From positions 1 to 47,497 of the forward strand of contig QZKV01000171.1 in assembly GCA_003599575.1 (NCBI GenBank): a DNA stretch of 47,497 bases, in the 5' to 3' direction. Below the pieces are notes generated by a model. That model saw only the letters and a program-made list of their open reading frames with translations. It was not told where the DNA came from and ran no database searches. Shown piece after piece: positions 30,508-38,245 of the stretch. How positions within the stretch are numbered: position 1 is the stretch's first letter; each line of letters starts with the position of its first letter. The translations under genes were made by a program, and so were the position numbers. The DNA is from Desulfobacteraceae bacterium. GTDB lineage: Bacteria > Desulfobacterota > Desulfobacteria > Desulfobacterales > Desulfosarcinaceae.

Positions 30508-31839
30508 TCACACCCGCTTGAAGGCCGATTTCGGGAAAAAGCAGTACGGGCACTCATCCGGCGGTTGATCTCCGTAATGGACATAGCCGCAAATGCGGCA
30601 GCGCCAGGCCGATTGCCCGGCTTGGGGGCTCTGGTCATCCAGCGGGTCGAATTCCCGATGAATCGGCAGATCCTCCAAAGCCGGCAGGGTGGGTTGATAG
30701 GCATCAAGCAGATAACTGGCCAGGATCACGCGCTGCACTTCGCTGGTGCCTTCGTAGATGCGCAGCAAACGAATGTCGCGCAAAATCTTTTCGATCGGGA
30801 ACATCTGGGTGTAGCCGTAGCCGGCAAAAATCTGCATCGCTTCATTGACCACCTCCAGGGCGGTCTCGGTGGCATAGATTTTGGCGATGGAGGCGCTGAT
30901 GTTGGCATCCTTGCCCAGGTCTGTTTCCCAGGCCGATTTCCAGGTCAGCAGCCGTGAGGTTTCCACTTTCTGGTACATTTCGGCCAGCTTGAACTGGATG
31001 CCCTGAAAATTGCGGATCGCCGTGCCGAAGGCGCGGCGCTTTTTGGCATAGTCCACGGCGTACTCCATGGCGGCCCGCGCGGCGCCCACACCAAAAGCGC
31101 CGATGGTGGGGCGGGTGCGGGCAAAGGTTTTCATGGCCAGAACAAACCCTTGTCCCGGCTGCGCCAAAACATTTTCCTTGGGCACGCGCACTTTTTTGAA
31201 ATTGATTCCCACCGTATTCGAACACCTTTGGCCCATTTTTGGAATGGTCCGGCCGACGGTCACGCCCGGCCAGGCCATCTCCACCAGAAAGGCGCAGATG
31301 CCTGCATGTTTCAATTTGGGGTCCACCGTGGCGAAAACAGATGCATAGTCGGCAATGCCTCCGTTGGTGATCCAGTATTTGGTGCCGTCCAGAATGTAGT
31401 CCTGGCCGTCCGGTGTGGCCCGGCAGCGCATGCCGGCCACATCCGAACCCATGGTGGGCTCGGAGGTGCCAAAGCAGATCATCTTGAACTCTTTGGCGAT
31501 TTTAGGAAGGTATTTCTGTTTGGCGGCTTCATTGTCCGACATCAGCACCGGTTCCATGCCCAATGAATTGTCGAACAGGGACGCGGCCAGGCCGGCGCAG
31601 GCGGCGGCCATCTCTTCGGTGGCCAGGGTCGACTCCAGCAGGCCCAATCCGGGTCCGCCAAATTGCTTGGGGATATCCAGGTTGATCAGACCGGCATCGT
31701 AGGCCTTGCGGATGACCGCCTTGGGCGTTGCATCGATGCTGTCGTAATACCAGGCCACCGGTAGCAATTCGCGCATCGCAAAATGGCGCGCATCCATCCG
31801 AAGTTGTTCCTGTTCCGGGCTTAGGCGAAAATCGAGCAT
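30508..31839 (-). CDS. Acyl-CoA dehydrogenase with C-terminal rubredoxin module
   Basis: The start at 31839 has AGGAAAGGAA upstream; the frame opens earlier without a site. The first about 385 residues are a standard acyl-CoA dehydrogenase: LSPEQEQLRMDARHF, the FAD/substrate loop FGTSEPTMGSDVAGM, KYWITNGG, and the catalytic glutamate in YEGTSEVQR. The last about 35 residues are rubredoxin-like: WRCRICGYVHYGDQPPDECPYC, with both C-x2-C pairs. The enzyme oxidises an acyl-CoA to the enoyl-CoA. The rubredoxin domain may pass the electrons on or receive them from an electron-transfer flavoprotein. No electron-transfer flavoprotein or beta-oxidation genes are adjacent. The convergent hybrid kinase gene ends 34 bases away. 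Confidence 0.93.
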   Translation of the reverse strand: MLDFRLSPEQEQLRMDARHFAMRELLPVAWYYDSIDATPKAVIRKAYDAGLINLDIPKQFGGPGLGLLESTLATEEMAAACAGLAASLFDNSLGMEPVLMSDNEAAKQKYLPKIAKEFKMICFGTSEPTMGSDVAGMRCRATPDGQDYILDGTKYWITNGGIADYASVFATVDPKLKHAGICAFLVEMAWPGVTVGRTIPKMGQRCSNTVGINFKKVRVPKENVLAQPGQGFVLAMKTFARTRPTIGAFGVGAARAAMEYAVDYAKKRRAFGTAIRNFQGIQFKLAEMYQKVETSRLLTWKSAWETDLGKDANISASIAKIYATETALEVVNEAMQIFAGYGYTQMFPIEKILRDIRLLRIYEGTSEVQRVILASYLLDAYQPTLPALEDLPIHREFDPLDDQSPQAGQSAWRCRICGYVHYGDQPPDECPYCFFPKSAFKRV

Positions 31840-32271
31840 ATCGTGTTCCTTTCCTGTTATGCGGTTTTGGACTCGAGAGCACGAGCGCCCCTGGGCTTCG
31901 CTGCCCACAAGGGCGCACCATCGATTTTGCTTCCACTGAGCCGAAGAAGAGATGCGGGCGCCACAGCGCGCACGGCCGGATGTCGGTCGAATGGCTCGGG
32001 GGGATCAGCTTCCGTGAGAATGCGTTCCACTATAATTGCGGCAGATGCCGGACGCAAGGTGCCTTCCGCTAAACCAAATGCCGAAAACAGTCTTTGATGA
32101 GAAACACTTGCTTATAGGAAACCATTTGCCCGGGAGGTCCGGGGCGATTTGACAAGCCCCAACGGTTCAGCCTATTAATGGCCACCGTCCGGCCGGCGCA
32201 TTCGGTTGAGCCTCCACCGAGTTTCCAATTTGCAATCGCCAAGAGTCAGACGGGATCGGCTGGGAAAACCA
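31840..32271. other. Divergent intergenic region, 432 bases
   Basis: It separates the minus-strand acyl-CoA dehydrogenase from the plus-strand PHP phosphatase and should contain both promoters. TGGGCTTCGCTGCCCA around 31893-31908 is a short hairpin. I see no supported gene; the open frames present have no ribosome sites. Confidence 0.4.
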
Positions 32272-33120
32272 ATGACCTTCACACGCGTTTCCATTCACGG
32301 CGGCCACAGCGGGCAGTTCTGCAACCACGCCCAGGACATGCTGGAAGAAATCGTACGCGCCTATATCGAACAGGGCTTCGCCTGGGTGGGGATCACCGAA
32401 CATATGCCGCCGTCCGCGGATGCCTTCCTCTATCCGGAAGAGCGTGCAGCCGGTTTGACGATGGATCTGATGAAGGAGCGCTTCGGGCGGTATATGGCCG
32501 AAGCCCGCCGGCTTCAGAAGAAGTACGCCGGGCGAATCGAAATCCTGGTGGGATTTGAAACCGAAGACACCACCGGCGCCATCGATCTGGCCAAACAGCT
32601 GATCGTTGAATATGGTCCGGACTACATTCTCGGCAGCGTTCATCACATCGCGGATATCCCTTTTGACTACAATGCGGAGGCTTATCAGGAGGCCGTTGCA
32701 TCCGCAGGCGGGATCGAAGCGCTTTATTGCAGCTATTTCGATCGCCAGCATCAACTCATCAAACAGCTCGCTCCCCAGGTCGTGGGCCATTTTGATCTGA
32801 TCCGCATTTTCGATCCCCTCTACCGGCGCCATCTGATGCTTCGGGAAGTGCAAAAACGGATTCAGCGCAATCTGGAGCTGATCCGCAAACTGGATCTGGC
32901 TCTCGATTTCAATGTGGCGGCCCTCAAAAAAGGAGCCTCCGAACCTTATATAAGCCGTCCCATTCTGGCCCAGGTGCGCCGGTTCGGCATCCCCGTTGTA
33001 CCCGGAGACGATGCCCACAGCGTACAAACGGTCGGACTTCATCTGGATGAAGGGATCGCTATCCTGAAGCAGATGGGTTTCGACACCCGATGGCGCAAGC
33101 CCATGATGCTTAAGACCTAA
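32272..33120 (+). CDS. PHP-domain phosphatase, histidinol-phosphatase (HisJ/HisK) type
   Basis: From ATG 32272 the protein is 282 residues (GGGAAAACC upstream; the frame opens at 32206 without a site). It has the metal-binding motifs of the PHP fold: VSIHGGHSGQFC near the start, ITEHMPP (about 40), GFETED (about 95), GSVHHI (about 123), and PGDDAHS near the C-terminus. The family hydrolyses histidinol phosphate in histidine synthesis. The first motif is HGGHS rather than D-x-H-x-H, so it could be a related phosphoesterase with another substrate. No other his genes are in the window. Confidence 0.85.
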   Translation: MTFTRVSIHGGHSGQFCNHAQDMLEEIVRAYIEQGFAWVGITEHMPPSADAFLYPEERAAGLTMDLMKERFGRYMAEARRLQKKYAGRIEILVGFETEDTTGAIDLAKQLIVEYGPDYILGSVHHIADIPFDYNAEAYQEAVASAGGIEALYCSYFDRQHQLIKQLAPQVVGHFDLIRIFDPLYRRHLMLREVQKRIQRNLELIRKLDLALDFNVAALKKGASEPYISRPILAQVRRFGIPVVPGDDAHSVQTVGLHLDEGIAILKQMGFDTRWRKPMMLKT

Positions 33121-33210
33121 AACCTAAGATTGAAGCCGGAAGGAGTGGTTCGATCTAAAGGCAGGTTTGATTTCCCTGTGATCCCCGGTCAAGCTTCAGC
33201 TGATTGGAGG

Positions 33211-34548
33211 TCATTGTTGGTCGCCGCTCTTTTTTCCCAAGAATAGAATCAGCGTGCCCAATGCCGCAGATAACAGCGAAGCGGATAAGATGCCCAGTTT
33301 GGCAAAGGCGGTATTCTCCGAGTTTGTAAAGGAGAGTCCGCTGATAAACAGGGACATGGTAAAACCGATGCCGCCCAGGCAACCCGCGCCGATGATATGA
33401 CGGGCATTCACCCCGCGGGGCAGCTCGATCTTGAACCAATGGACGGCGCTCAGGGCAAACAGACTGATGCCCAGGGGTTTGCCTATGAAAAGTCCTATGA
33501 TGATGCCCAAGGTGACAGGATGGGCCAAGGCCGCTGAAGGATTCAGATCGCCGAGATACATTCCCGCGTTGGCCAGGGCGAACAGCGGGATGATCAGATA
33601 GGTCACCCAGGTGTGCAGGCTGAACTCCAGCCGTTGCAGGGGCGTTTCCACATGATGGCAGCTCTCTTCGATGGATCGGACCGCTTCCAGATGTTGATCG
33701 TTGAGCAGAATGGAAAAGCCGCAGCTTTCCGGACCGCATTGAAATCGGTCCAGGTCGTGGCGCACGTTTTTGATGAATATATCCGTATCATAGCGGCCGC
33801 GCGCCGGAATGAGCATGGCGACCAGCACGCCGGCGACCGTCGTGTGAACGCCCGATCCCAGGAAAGCGGCCCACACGCCGAAGCCCAATACCGTATACAC
33901 CAGCGCATTTTGAATCCACAGGCGATTGGCGATCAGGATCAACGCCAGAAATACCGCTCCCAAGAGCAGGTAATTCAAGACGATTTGTTCGGTATAAAAG
34001 ATGGCGATGACCAGAACGGCACCCAGGTCGTCGGCGATGGCCAACGCCGACAGAAAAACCTTGAGCCCCAGGGGAATGCGCTTGCTCAGCAAGCCCAGCA
34101 CACCCAGGGCAAAAGCGATGTCGGTGGCCATGGGAATGCCCCAACCATGGATTGTCGGGCGGCCGTAGTTGAAGACCGCATATAAACCTGCCGGCACCAG
34201 CATGCCGCCGGCAGCCGCCACCACCGGCAAAAGCGCTTTGCGGACGCTGGCCAGCTCACCGACTAGAATTTCGTATTTGATTTCCAACCCGACGATGAAA
34301 AAGAAAAGCACCATGAGTGCTTCATCGATCCAATGGGCCACGGATTTGCTGATCACAGAGGTTCCCACCTGCAAAGACAGCTCGGCGTGCCAGACATGCT
34401 CGTAGGAAGAAAACGAAAGATTGGCCCATATGAGCGCCGCGGCCGTGGCGGCAAAGAGTGGCAGGCTTCCGGCGACCTCATGGTGAAAGAACCGTTGAAA
34501 GGCGCTCAGGTCGATCGGTAAACGGCCTAAAGGTGTCGTTCGGGCCAT
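33211..34548 (-). CDS. nhaA: Na+/H+ antiporter NhaA
   Basis: The start was chosen at ATG 34546-34548 (GAAGGG upstream); an upstream TTG in frame at 34647 would overlap the preceding gene's stop. The 445-residue protein contains the NhaA hallmarks: FFFIVGLEIKYEIL, HGWGIPMATDIAFALGVL, SALAIADDLGAVLVIAIFYT with the paired aspartates that bind sodium and protons, and GCLGGIGFTMSLFI. It is about 55 residues longer than the E. coli protein, owing to an extra hydrophilic segment (RYDTDIFIKNVRHDLDRF ... ESCHHVETPL) in a cytoplasmic loop. It exports sodium and could sustain the sodium gradient used by the DASS transporters. Confidence 0.95.
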   Translation of the reverse strand: MARTTPLGRLPIDLSAFQRFFHHEVAGSLPLFAATAAALIWANLSFSSYEHVWHAELSLQVGTSVISKSVAHWIDEALMVLFFFIVGLEIKYEILVGELASVRKALLPVVAAAGGMLVPAGLYAVFNYGRPTIHGWGIPMATDIAFALGVLGLLSKRIPLGLKVFLSALAIADDLGAVLVIAIFYTEQIVLNYLLLGAVFLALILIANRLWIQNALVYTVLGFGVWAAFLGSGVHTTVAGVLVAMLIPARGRYDTDIFIKNVRHDLDRFQCGPESCGFSILLNDQHLEAVRSIEESCHHVETPLQRLEFSLHTWVTYLIIPLFALANAGMYLGDLNPSAALAHPVTLGIIIGLFIGKPLGISLFALSAVHWFKIELPRGVNARHIIGAGCLGGIGFTMSLFISGLSFTNSENTAFAKLGILSASLLSAALGTLILFLGKKSGDQQ

Positions 34549-34643
34549 AGGCGCTTTCCCTTCATTGGGGTAGGATCGGGGGAGAGAAGATAAACGGTGC
34601 AAGGCCGCACCCGTCCACCTTTTGCGGCCTAAGTTTTTTTGAA

Positions 34644-35465
34644 TCAACGCAGCGCTTGGGGACCGAACCGTTCCGCCAGCATTTTGAAATCAGCAGGGTC
34701 CAGAAGTTCTCCGAAACGTTCGCCGCGCTTGCTTTTGGTTTGGTATATATTCAAACAGGCTTCAACGATGTCAAGGACTGTCGATGCTTCGAAGATGCCC
34801 GGCAACTCGCGGGCCAACTGCGGATGGCGGCCCAGCTTGCCGCCGAGTTGAATCCGGTAGCCCTTGGGGCCTTCGGTTATCGCGCCGGCCGGACACACCC
34901 GGATACACTGACCGCAAGCCACGCACCTGCGGGCGTCGACAATGGGAGCCGGTCCTTCGCTGTCAATGGCGATGGCCTGTTCACGGCATGTATCCACGCA
35001 GGCATCGCACTGTGTACATGCCGACTCTCCTCTTTGGGGAAAGAGGGCCGCGATGATGCCGATGTCCTTTATCTGCGGTTGGGAGCAGGCGTTGGGGCAA
35101 TCCGCAAGGGTTACGCGGAATTCATGATGAAATTTTAAATCCGTTATGCCCTTGGATTTCAGAAAGCCCACCAGATCGGCCTTCTGGAGAAGATGTTCGA
35201 TTTGCTCCGCCAGGGGGACTCCGTCGGGTTGAATCCGGTTGGGGCAGCCTGCCGGACCGAAGCACATGTCGAGTTGATAGCCTTTTATCTCCGAAGACAT
35301 TCCCTTGAGGTAACGCTTCTGGGTGGCCTGGACTTCGGTCAGGCGGACCATGGATCTGCCCGCCTCGCGGGCTTCTTTTTCCACCCGCGCGCGGACGCGT
35401 TTGCGCACGAAAAAGGGGACTTTTTTGATTGCTTCCTCCGCTTCCGGGGTCCATTGCATCGACAT
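34644..35465 (-). CDS. Siroheme/4Fe-4S sulfite-reductase-like protein with PCP_red and ferredoxin domains
   Basis: The 273-residue protein starts at ATG 35465 (GAGAGGAATC upstream). Residues 4-40 match the PCP_red domain of light-independent protochlorophyllide reductase (WTPEAEEAIKKVPFFVRKRV). Next is a half nitrite/sulfite reductase domain with the siroheme-cluster cysteine pattern C68-x5-C74 ... C123-x3-C127 (MCFGPAGC, DCPNACSQPQ). Two ferredoxin clusters follow: C150-x2-C-x2-C-x3-C160 and C181-x2-C-x2-C-x3-C191. All cluster ligands are present. The length is short for a full sulfite reductase. It probably transfers electrons or reduces a small molecule using siroheme; the substrate is unknown. 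Confidence 0.88.
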   Translation of the reverse strand: MSMQWTPEAEEAIKKVPFFVRKRVRARVEKEAREAGRSMVRLTEVQATQKRYLKGMSSEIKGYQLDMCFGPAGCPNRIQPDGVPLAEQIEHLLQKADLVGFLKSKGITDLKFHHEFRVTLADCPNACSQPQIKDIGIIAALFPQRGESACTQCDACVDTCREQAIAIDSEGPAPIVDARRCVACGQCIRVCPAGAITEGPKGYRIQLGGKLGRHPQLARELPGIFEASTVLDIVEACLNIYQTKSKRGERFGELLDPADFKMLAERFGPQALR

Positions 35466-35604
35466 GATTCCTCTCGCCGGCTTATTGATTTCATTTCTGG
35501 GGTGGAACGAAGTTAAATACTATAAGATATCTTGCAACGGATTAAAAGCCGGCCGGTGAACCCCAGCGGAGCAAAAAGAACTTTTCGAGGCAAGCCATCT
35601 TCAT

Positions 35605-35690
35605 TGACCGGTGCGGATCCCCATTGCGATGACGATCACGAGGTCGAGTTGATCGGGGTCGGCGTCGCATCGGAATCGAAATGCTATTTC
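35605..35690. repeat. Degenerate copy of the GGTATC element (uncertain)
   Basis: The stretch has GATCGGGGTCGGCGTCG and CATCGGAATCGAAATGC with GGATCCCCATTGCGATGACGA on its left. It resembles the hexamer-palindrome elements at 9000-9148 and 16811-16947 but with many changes. It lies in the 362-base gap between the siroheme protein and the RACo-like gene, which otherwise holds their divergent promoters and no gene I can support. Confidence 0.35.
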
Positions 35691-35827
35691 ATGGGCTGAC
35701 AAAGGTACCTCAGCGGCGGCAAAGAGGCTGCATCCTAAAATATGGTTTCAAGCACCTGAAAAATCCGCTATGTTAAACGGCTACTGAAGCGGAGTTTGAG
35801 AGCCCGTCATTGGAAAGAGGTGTCTCG

Positions 35828-37768
35828 ATGAGCAGTGTGCAGATCACTTTTTTACCCGCCAACATGAGCATCCCTGTCCCCCGGGGCGAGAGCATTCTGC
35901 GTGCCGCCATGGCCGCGGGCGTGCACATCAATGCATCCTGCGGCGGCGAGGGGGTTTGCGGCAAATGCCGCGTCATCATCGAAGAAGGATCGGTCGAGGG
36001 GGAACCGTCCGAACGGATCAGCGCCGAAGAGCGCGTCAAGGGATATCGGCTGGCGTGTAAAACGTTCGTCCGGACCGATGTGAAAGTGCGTATACCGGTG
36101 GAATCGGTCATCGATGCGTCCGTTTTACGGCGTAAGAGCCCGCGACGGACTGCCACCGTCCATCAAATCGGGTTCGAAGAAATCAAGCAGCAGGGGCTGT
36201 TTGTGCCGGCGGTTGAAAAGGTCTACCTGGAAATGACACCGCCCAACACGCAGGACCATCTGCCCGATGTCACCCGCCTGGTCAATCACCTGAGAGTCGA
36301 AAAAAACGAACACGGCATGGAAGTCGAACTGCCCGTCATCCGCAAGATCCCATCGGTTTTCAGAGAGCAGGATTTCAAAGTGACGGTGACCCTGGTACGG
36401 CCGGTGCGCAGCTCGGGCAAAACCCAGATCATCAACGTGCAGGCGGGCGATACCACGGCCCATAACTATGCCGTGGCCATGGATATCGGCACGACCACGG
36501 TGTACGGCCAACTGGTCGATCTGGGCTGCGGACGGGTGATGGCCGAACACGGCGAATTCAACGCACAGATCAGTTATGGCGAGGATGTGATCACGCGCAT
36601 TATGCACGCCGAAAAACCGGGCGGGCTGAACACTCTGCAGCAGGTGGTGATCGGCACGGCCAACAAGGTGATCGAGGCGATCGTGCAAGAATCCGGAGTG
36701 AGCCGCGAAAACATATCGCTGATCACGCTGGCCGGCAATACCACCATGACCCAACTGCTTCTGGCGGTCGAGCCGCGCTACATCCGCCGCTCCCCCTATG
36801 TGCCCGCGGCCAGCATCTATCCGCCCATCCGGGCCACCGATCTGGGTTTTGCTCTGGATGCGCATGTGACGGCGCTGGTCTACCCCCAGGTGTCCAGTTA
36901 CGTGGGCGGCGATATCGTGGCCGGTGTCATGGGCTCGGGCATGTACCGCACGGAGAAATTGACCCTTTTCATGGATATCGGCACCAATGCCGAGGTGGTC
37001 ATCGGCAACAAGGATTGGATGGCGTGCGCCGCGTGCAGCGCCGGACCGGCCTTTGAAGGCGGCGGCATACAATTCGGCATGCGCGCGGCCAAGGGCGCGA
37101 TCGAAGATTTCTCCATCAACCCCGAATCTTTCGAACCGATGCTGATGACCATCGGCAATGTACGTCCCAAAGGCATCTGCGGCTCCGGTCTGATCGTTAT
37201 AGTGGCCACTTTGTTCGAAAACGGGGTGATCAACCACCAGGGCAAATTCAACCGCGATCTTGCGACTCCGCGCATCCGTGAAAACAACAACGTCTACGAG
37301 TATGTCCTGGCCCATCGTGAGGCGACCCAGATCGATCGGGACATCACCATCAATGAAATCGATATCGATAATCTGATCCGGGCCAAAGGCGCCATCTACA
37401 GCGGCTGCATGACCCTGCTCAGCGAAGTCGGCATGAGTTTCGATGATGTCGAACAGATCATTTTGGCCGGCGGGTTCGGCAGCTTCGTGGACCTGGAGCG
37501 GGCCATGATCATCGGGATGCTGCCCGAGGTTGCGCCGGAAAAGGTGATTTACGTGGGCAACAGCTCTCTGCTGGGCGCCCGCATGAGCGCCCTGACCAAC
37601 AGCATCCGCCAGCAGGTCGTGGGCGTGACCAACATGATGACCAACTTTGAATTGTCCGAGACACCGTCATACTACGACAACTATGTGGCCGCGCTTTTCC
37701 TGCCCCATACCGACGTGGGCCGCTTCCCGCGGATCAAAGCCCGTCTGGAGGAGCTCCGGCGGCGCTGA
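35828..37768 (+). CDS. ASKHA-type reductive activase with [2Fe-2S] domain (RACo/DUF4445 type)
   Basis: The start at ATG 35828 has AGAGGTG 6 bases upstream. The 646-residue protein begins with a plant-type ferredoxin domain whose ligands are C38, C44, C47 and C77 (SCGGEGVCGKC and LACK). A linker domain follows (about 90-210), then a large ASKHA ATPase domain (about 215-640) with AMDIGTTTVYGQLVDL, ISLITLAGNTTMTQLL, LFMDIGTNAEVVIGN and IILAGGFGSFVDL. Relatives use ATP to reduce cobalt in corrinoid methyltransferase proteins back to Co(I). No methyltransferase or corrinoid protein gene is adjacent. The catalytic ASKHA phosphate loops are intact. Confidence 0.9.
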   Translation: MSSVQITFLPANMSIPVPRGESILRAAMAAGVHINASCGGEGVCGKCRVIIEEGSVEGEPSERISAEERVKGYRLACKTFVRTDVKVRIPVESVIDASVLRRKSPRRTATVHQIGFEEIKQQGLFVPAVEKVYLEMTPPNTQDHLPDVTRLVNHLRVEKNEHGMEVELPVIRKIPSVFREQDFKVTVTLVRPVRSSGKTQIINVQAGDTTAHNYAVAMDIGTTTVYGQLVDLGCGRVMAEHGEFNAQISYGEDVITRIMHAEKPGGLNTLQQVVIGTANKVIEAIVQESGVSRENISLITLAGNTTMTQLLLAVEPRYIRRSPYVPAASIYPPIRATDLGFALDAHVTALVYPQVSSYVGGDIVAGVMGSGMYRTEKLTLFMDIGTNAEVVIGNKDWMACAACSAGPAFEGGGIQFGMRAAKGAIEDFSINPESFEPMLMTIGNVRPKGICGSGLIVIVATLFENGVINHQGKFNRDLATPRIRENNNVYEYVLAHREATQIDRDITINEIDIDNLIRAKGAIYSGCMTLLSEVGMSFDDVEQIILAGGFGSFVDLERAMIIGMLPEVAPEKVIYVGNSSLLGARMSALTNSIRQQVVGVTNMMTNFELSETPSYYDNYVAALFLPHTDVGRFPRIKARLEELRRR

Positions 37769-37791
37769 GCATAAGTTCGGGGACGTATAAC
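37769..37791 (+). repeat. Short dispersed sequence GCATAAGTTCGGGGACGTATAA
   Basis: This is the second copy of the motif at 8964-8986 (about five differences in 23 bases). It starts one base after the last base of the RACo-like stop codon. It may be a decayed REP-type element. Confidence 0.4.
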
Positions 37792-37825
37792 GGGTCAGTT
37801 TTTAGGCATCCCACAGAGGGAACTG

Positions 37826-37903
37826 GGTTGGTTGGGTTTGTTGGGTTTGTTGGGTTGGTTGGGTTGGTTGGGTTGGTTGGGTTTATTGAGTTGGGTTGTT
37901 GGT
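37826..37903 (-). repeat. GGGTTGGTT low-complexity array
   Basis: GGGTTGGTT and GGGTTTGTT units repeat about seven times, ending GGGTTTATTGAGTTGGGTTG. This is the same family as at 8270, 16462 and 16989; the minus strand reads AACCCAACC. It lies downstream of the RACo-like gene in a 477-base gap filled with repeats. Confidence 0.75.
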
Positions 37904-37944
37904 TCGGCTCCTTGTTTGGAAGTGAGTTTTCACAGCCCTCTGCA

Positions 37945-38110
37945 AAGTCTTTTTTTTCAACTCCCCCTTTGCAAAAGATGATTCTTCAGCCCCCCTTGCA
38001 AAAGGATGATTCTTTAGCTCCCCCTCTGCAAAAGGTGGTCCTTAAGCTCCCCCTTAGCAAAGGGTGGTTCCTTAAGCTCCCCCCTTTTTCAAATCTTTGA
38101 AAAAGGGGGG
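37945..38110. repeat. Tandem 29-33 base units ending in a 15-bp perfect hairpin
   Basis: Four to five degenerate units share CTCCCCCT-GCAAAAG followed by GTGGTCCTTAAG or GATGATTCTTTAG. The last unit runs into a perfect inverted repeat: CCCCCCTTTTTCAAA at 38079-38093 pairs with 38096-38110 around TC. No T-run follows, so it is not a standard terminator. It lies in the gap between the convergent RACo-like gene and the 754-residue protein. Confidence 0.7.
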
Positions 38111-38245
38111 CCGGGGGGATTTTTGGTGCAGTTTCTGCGCGATAAGTCCCGGGATGCCGGGTTCAAAAAAAGGTTCAGTTGGAATGGCTACCGGCTTAAA
38201 CGCCGGATCTCGCGCAGCGGTCCAACCGGAAACGGGTAAACGGAC
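38111..38245. other. Rest of the 477-base intergenic gap
   Basis: After the hairpin there is only a stretch around 38172-38235 that faintly resembles 4998-5060 (CAGTTGGAAT then GGCTTAAACG), perhaps a decayed repeat. No gene is supported; the ends of the two convergent genes border the gap. Confidence 0.35.

Noticed and set aside
36125..37315. A 396-codon minus-strand frame opposite the RACo-like gene
   Set aside because: It mirrors the GC skew of the ASKHA gene and has no family motifs or ribosome site.
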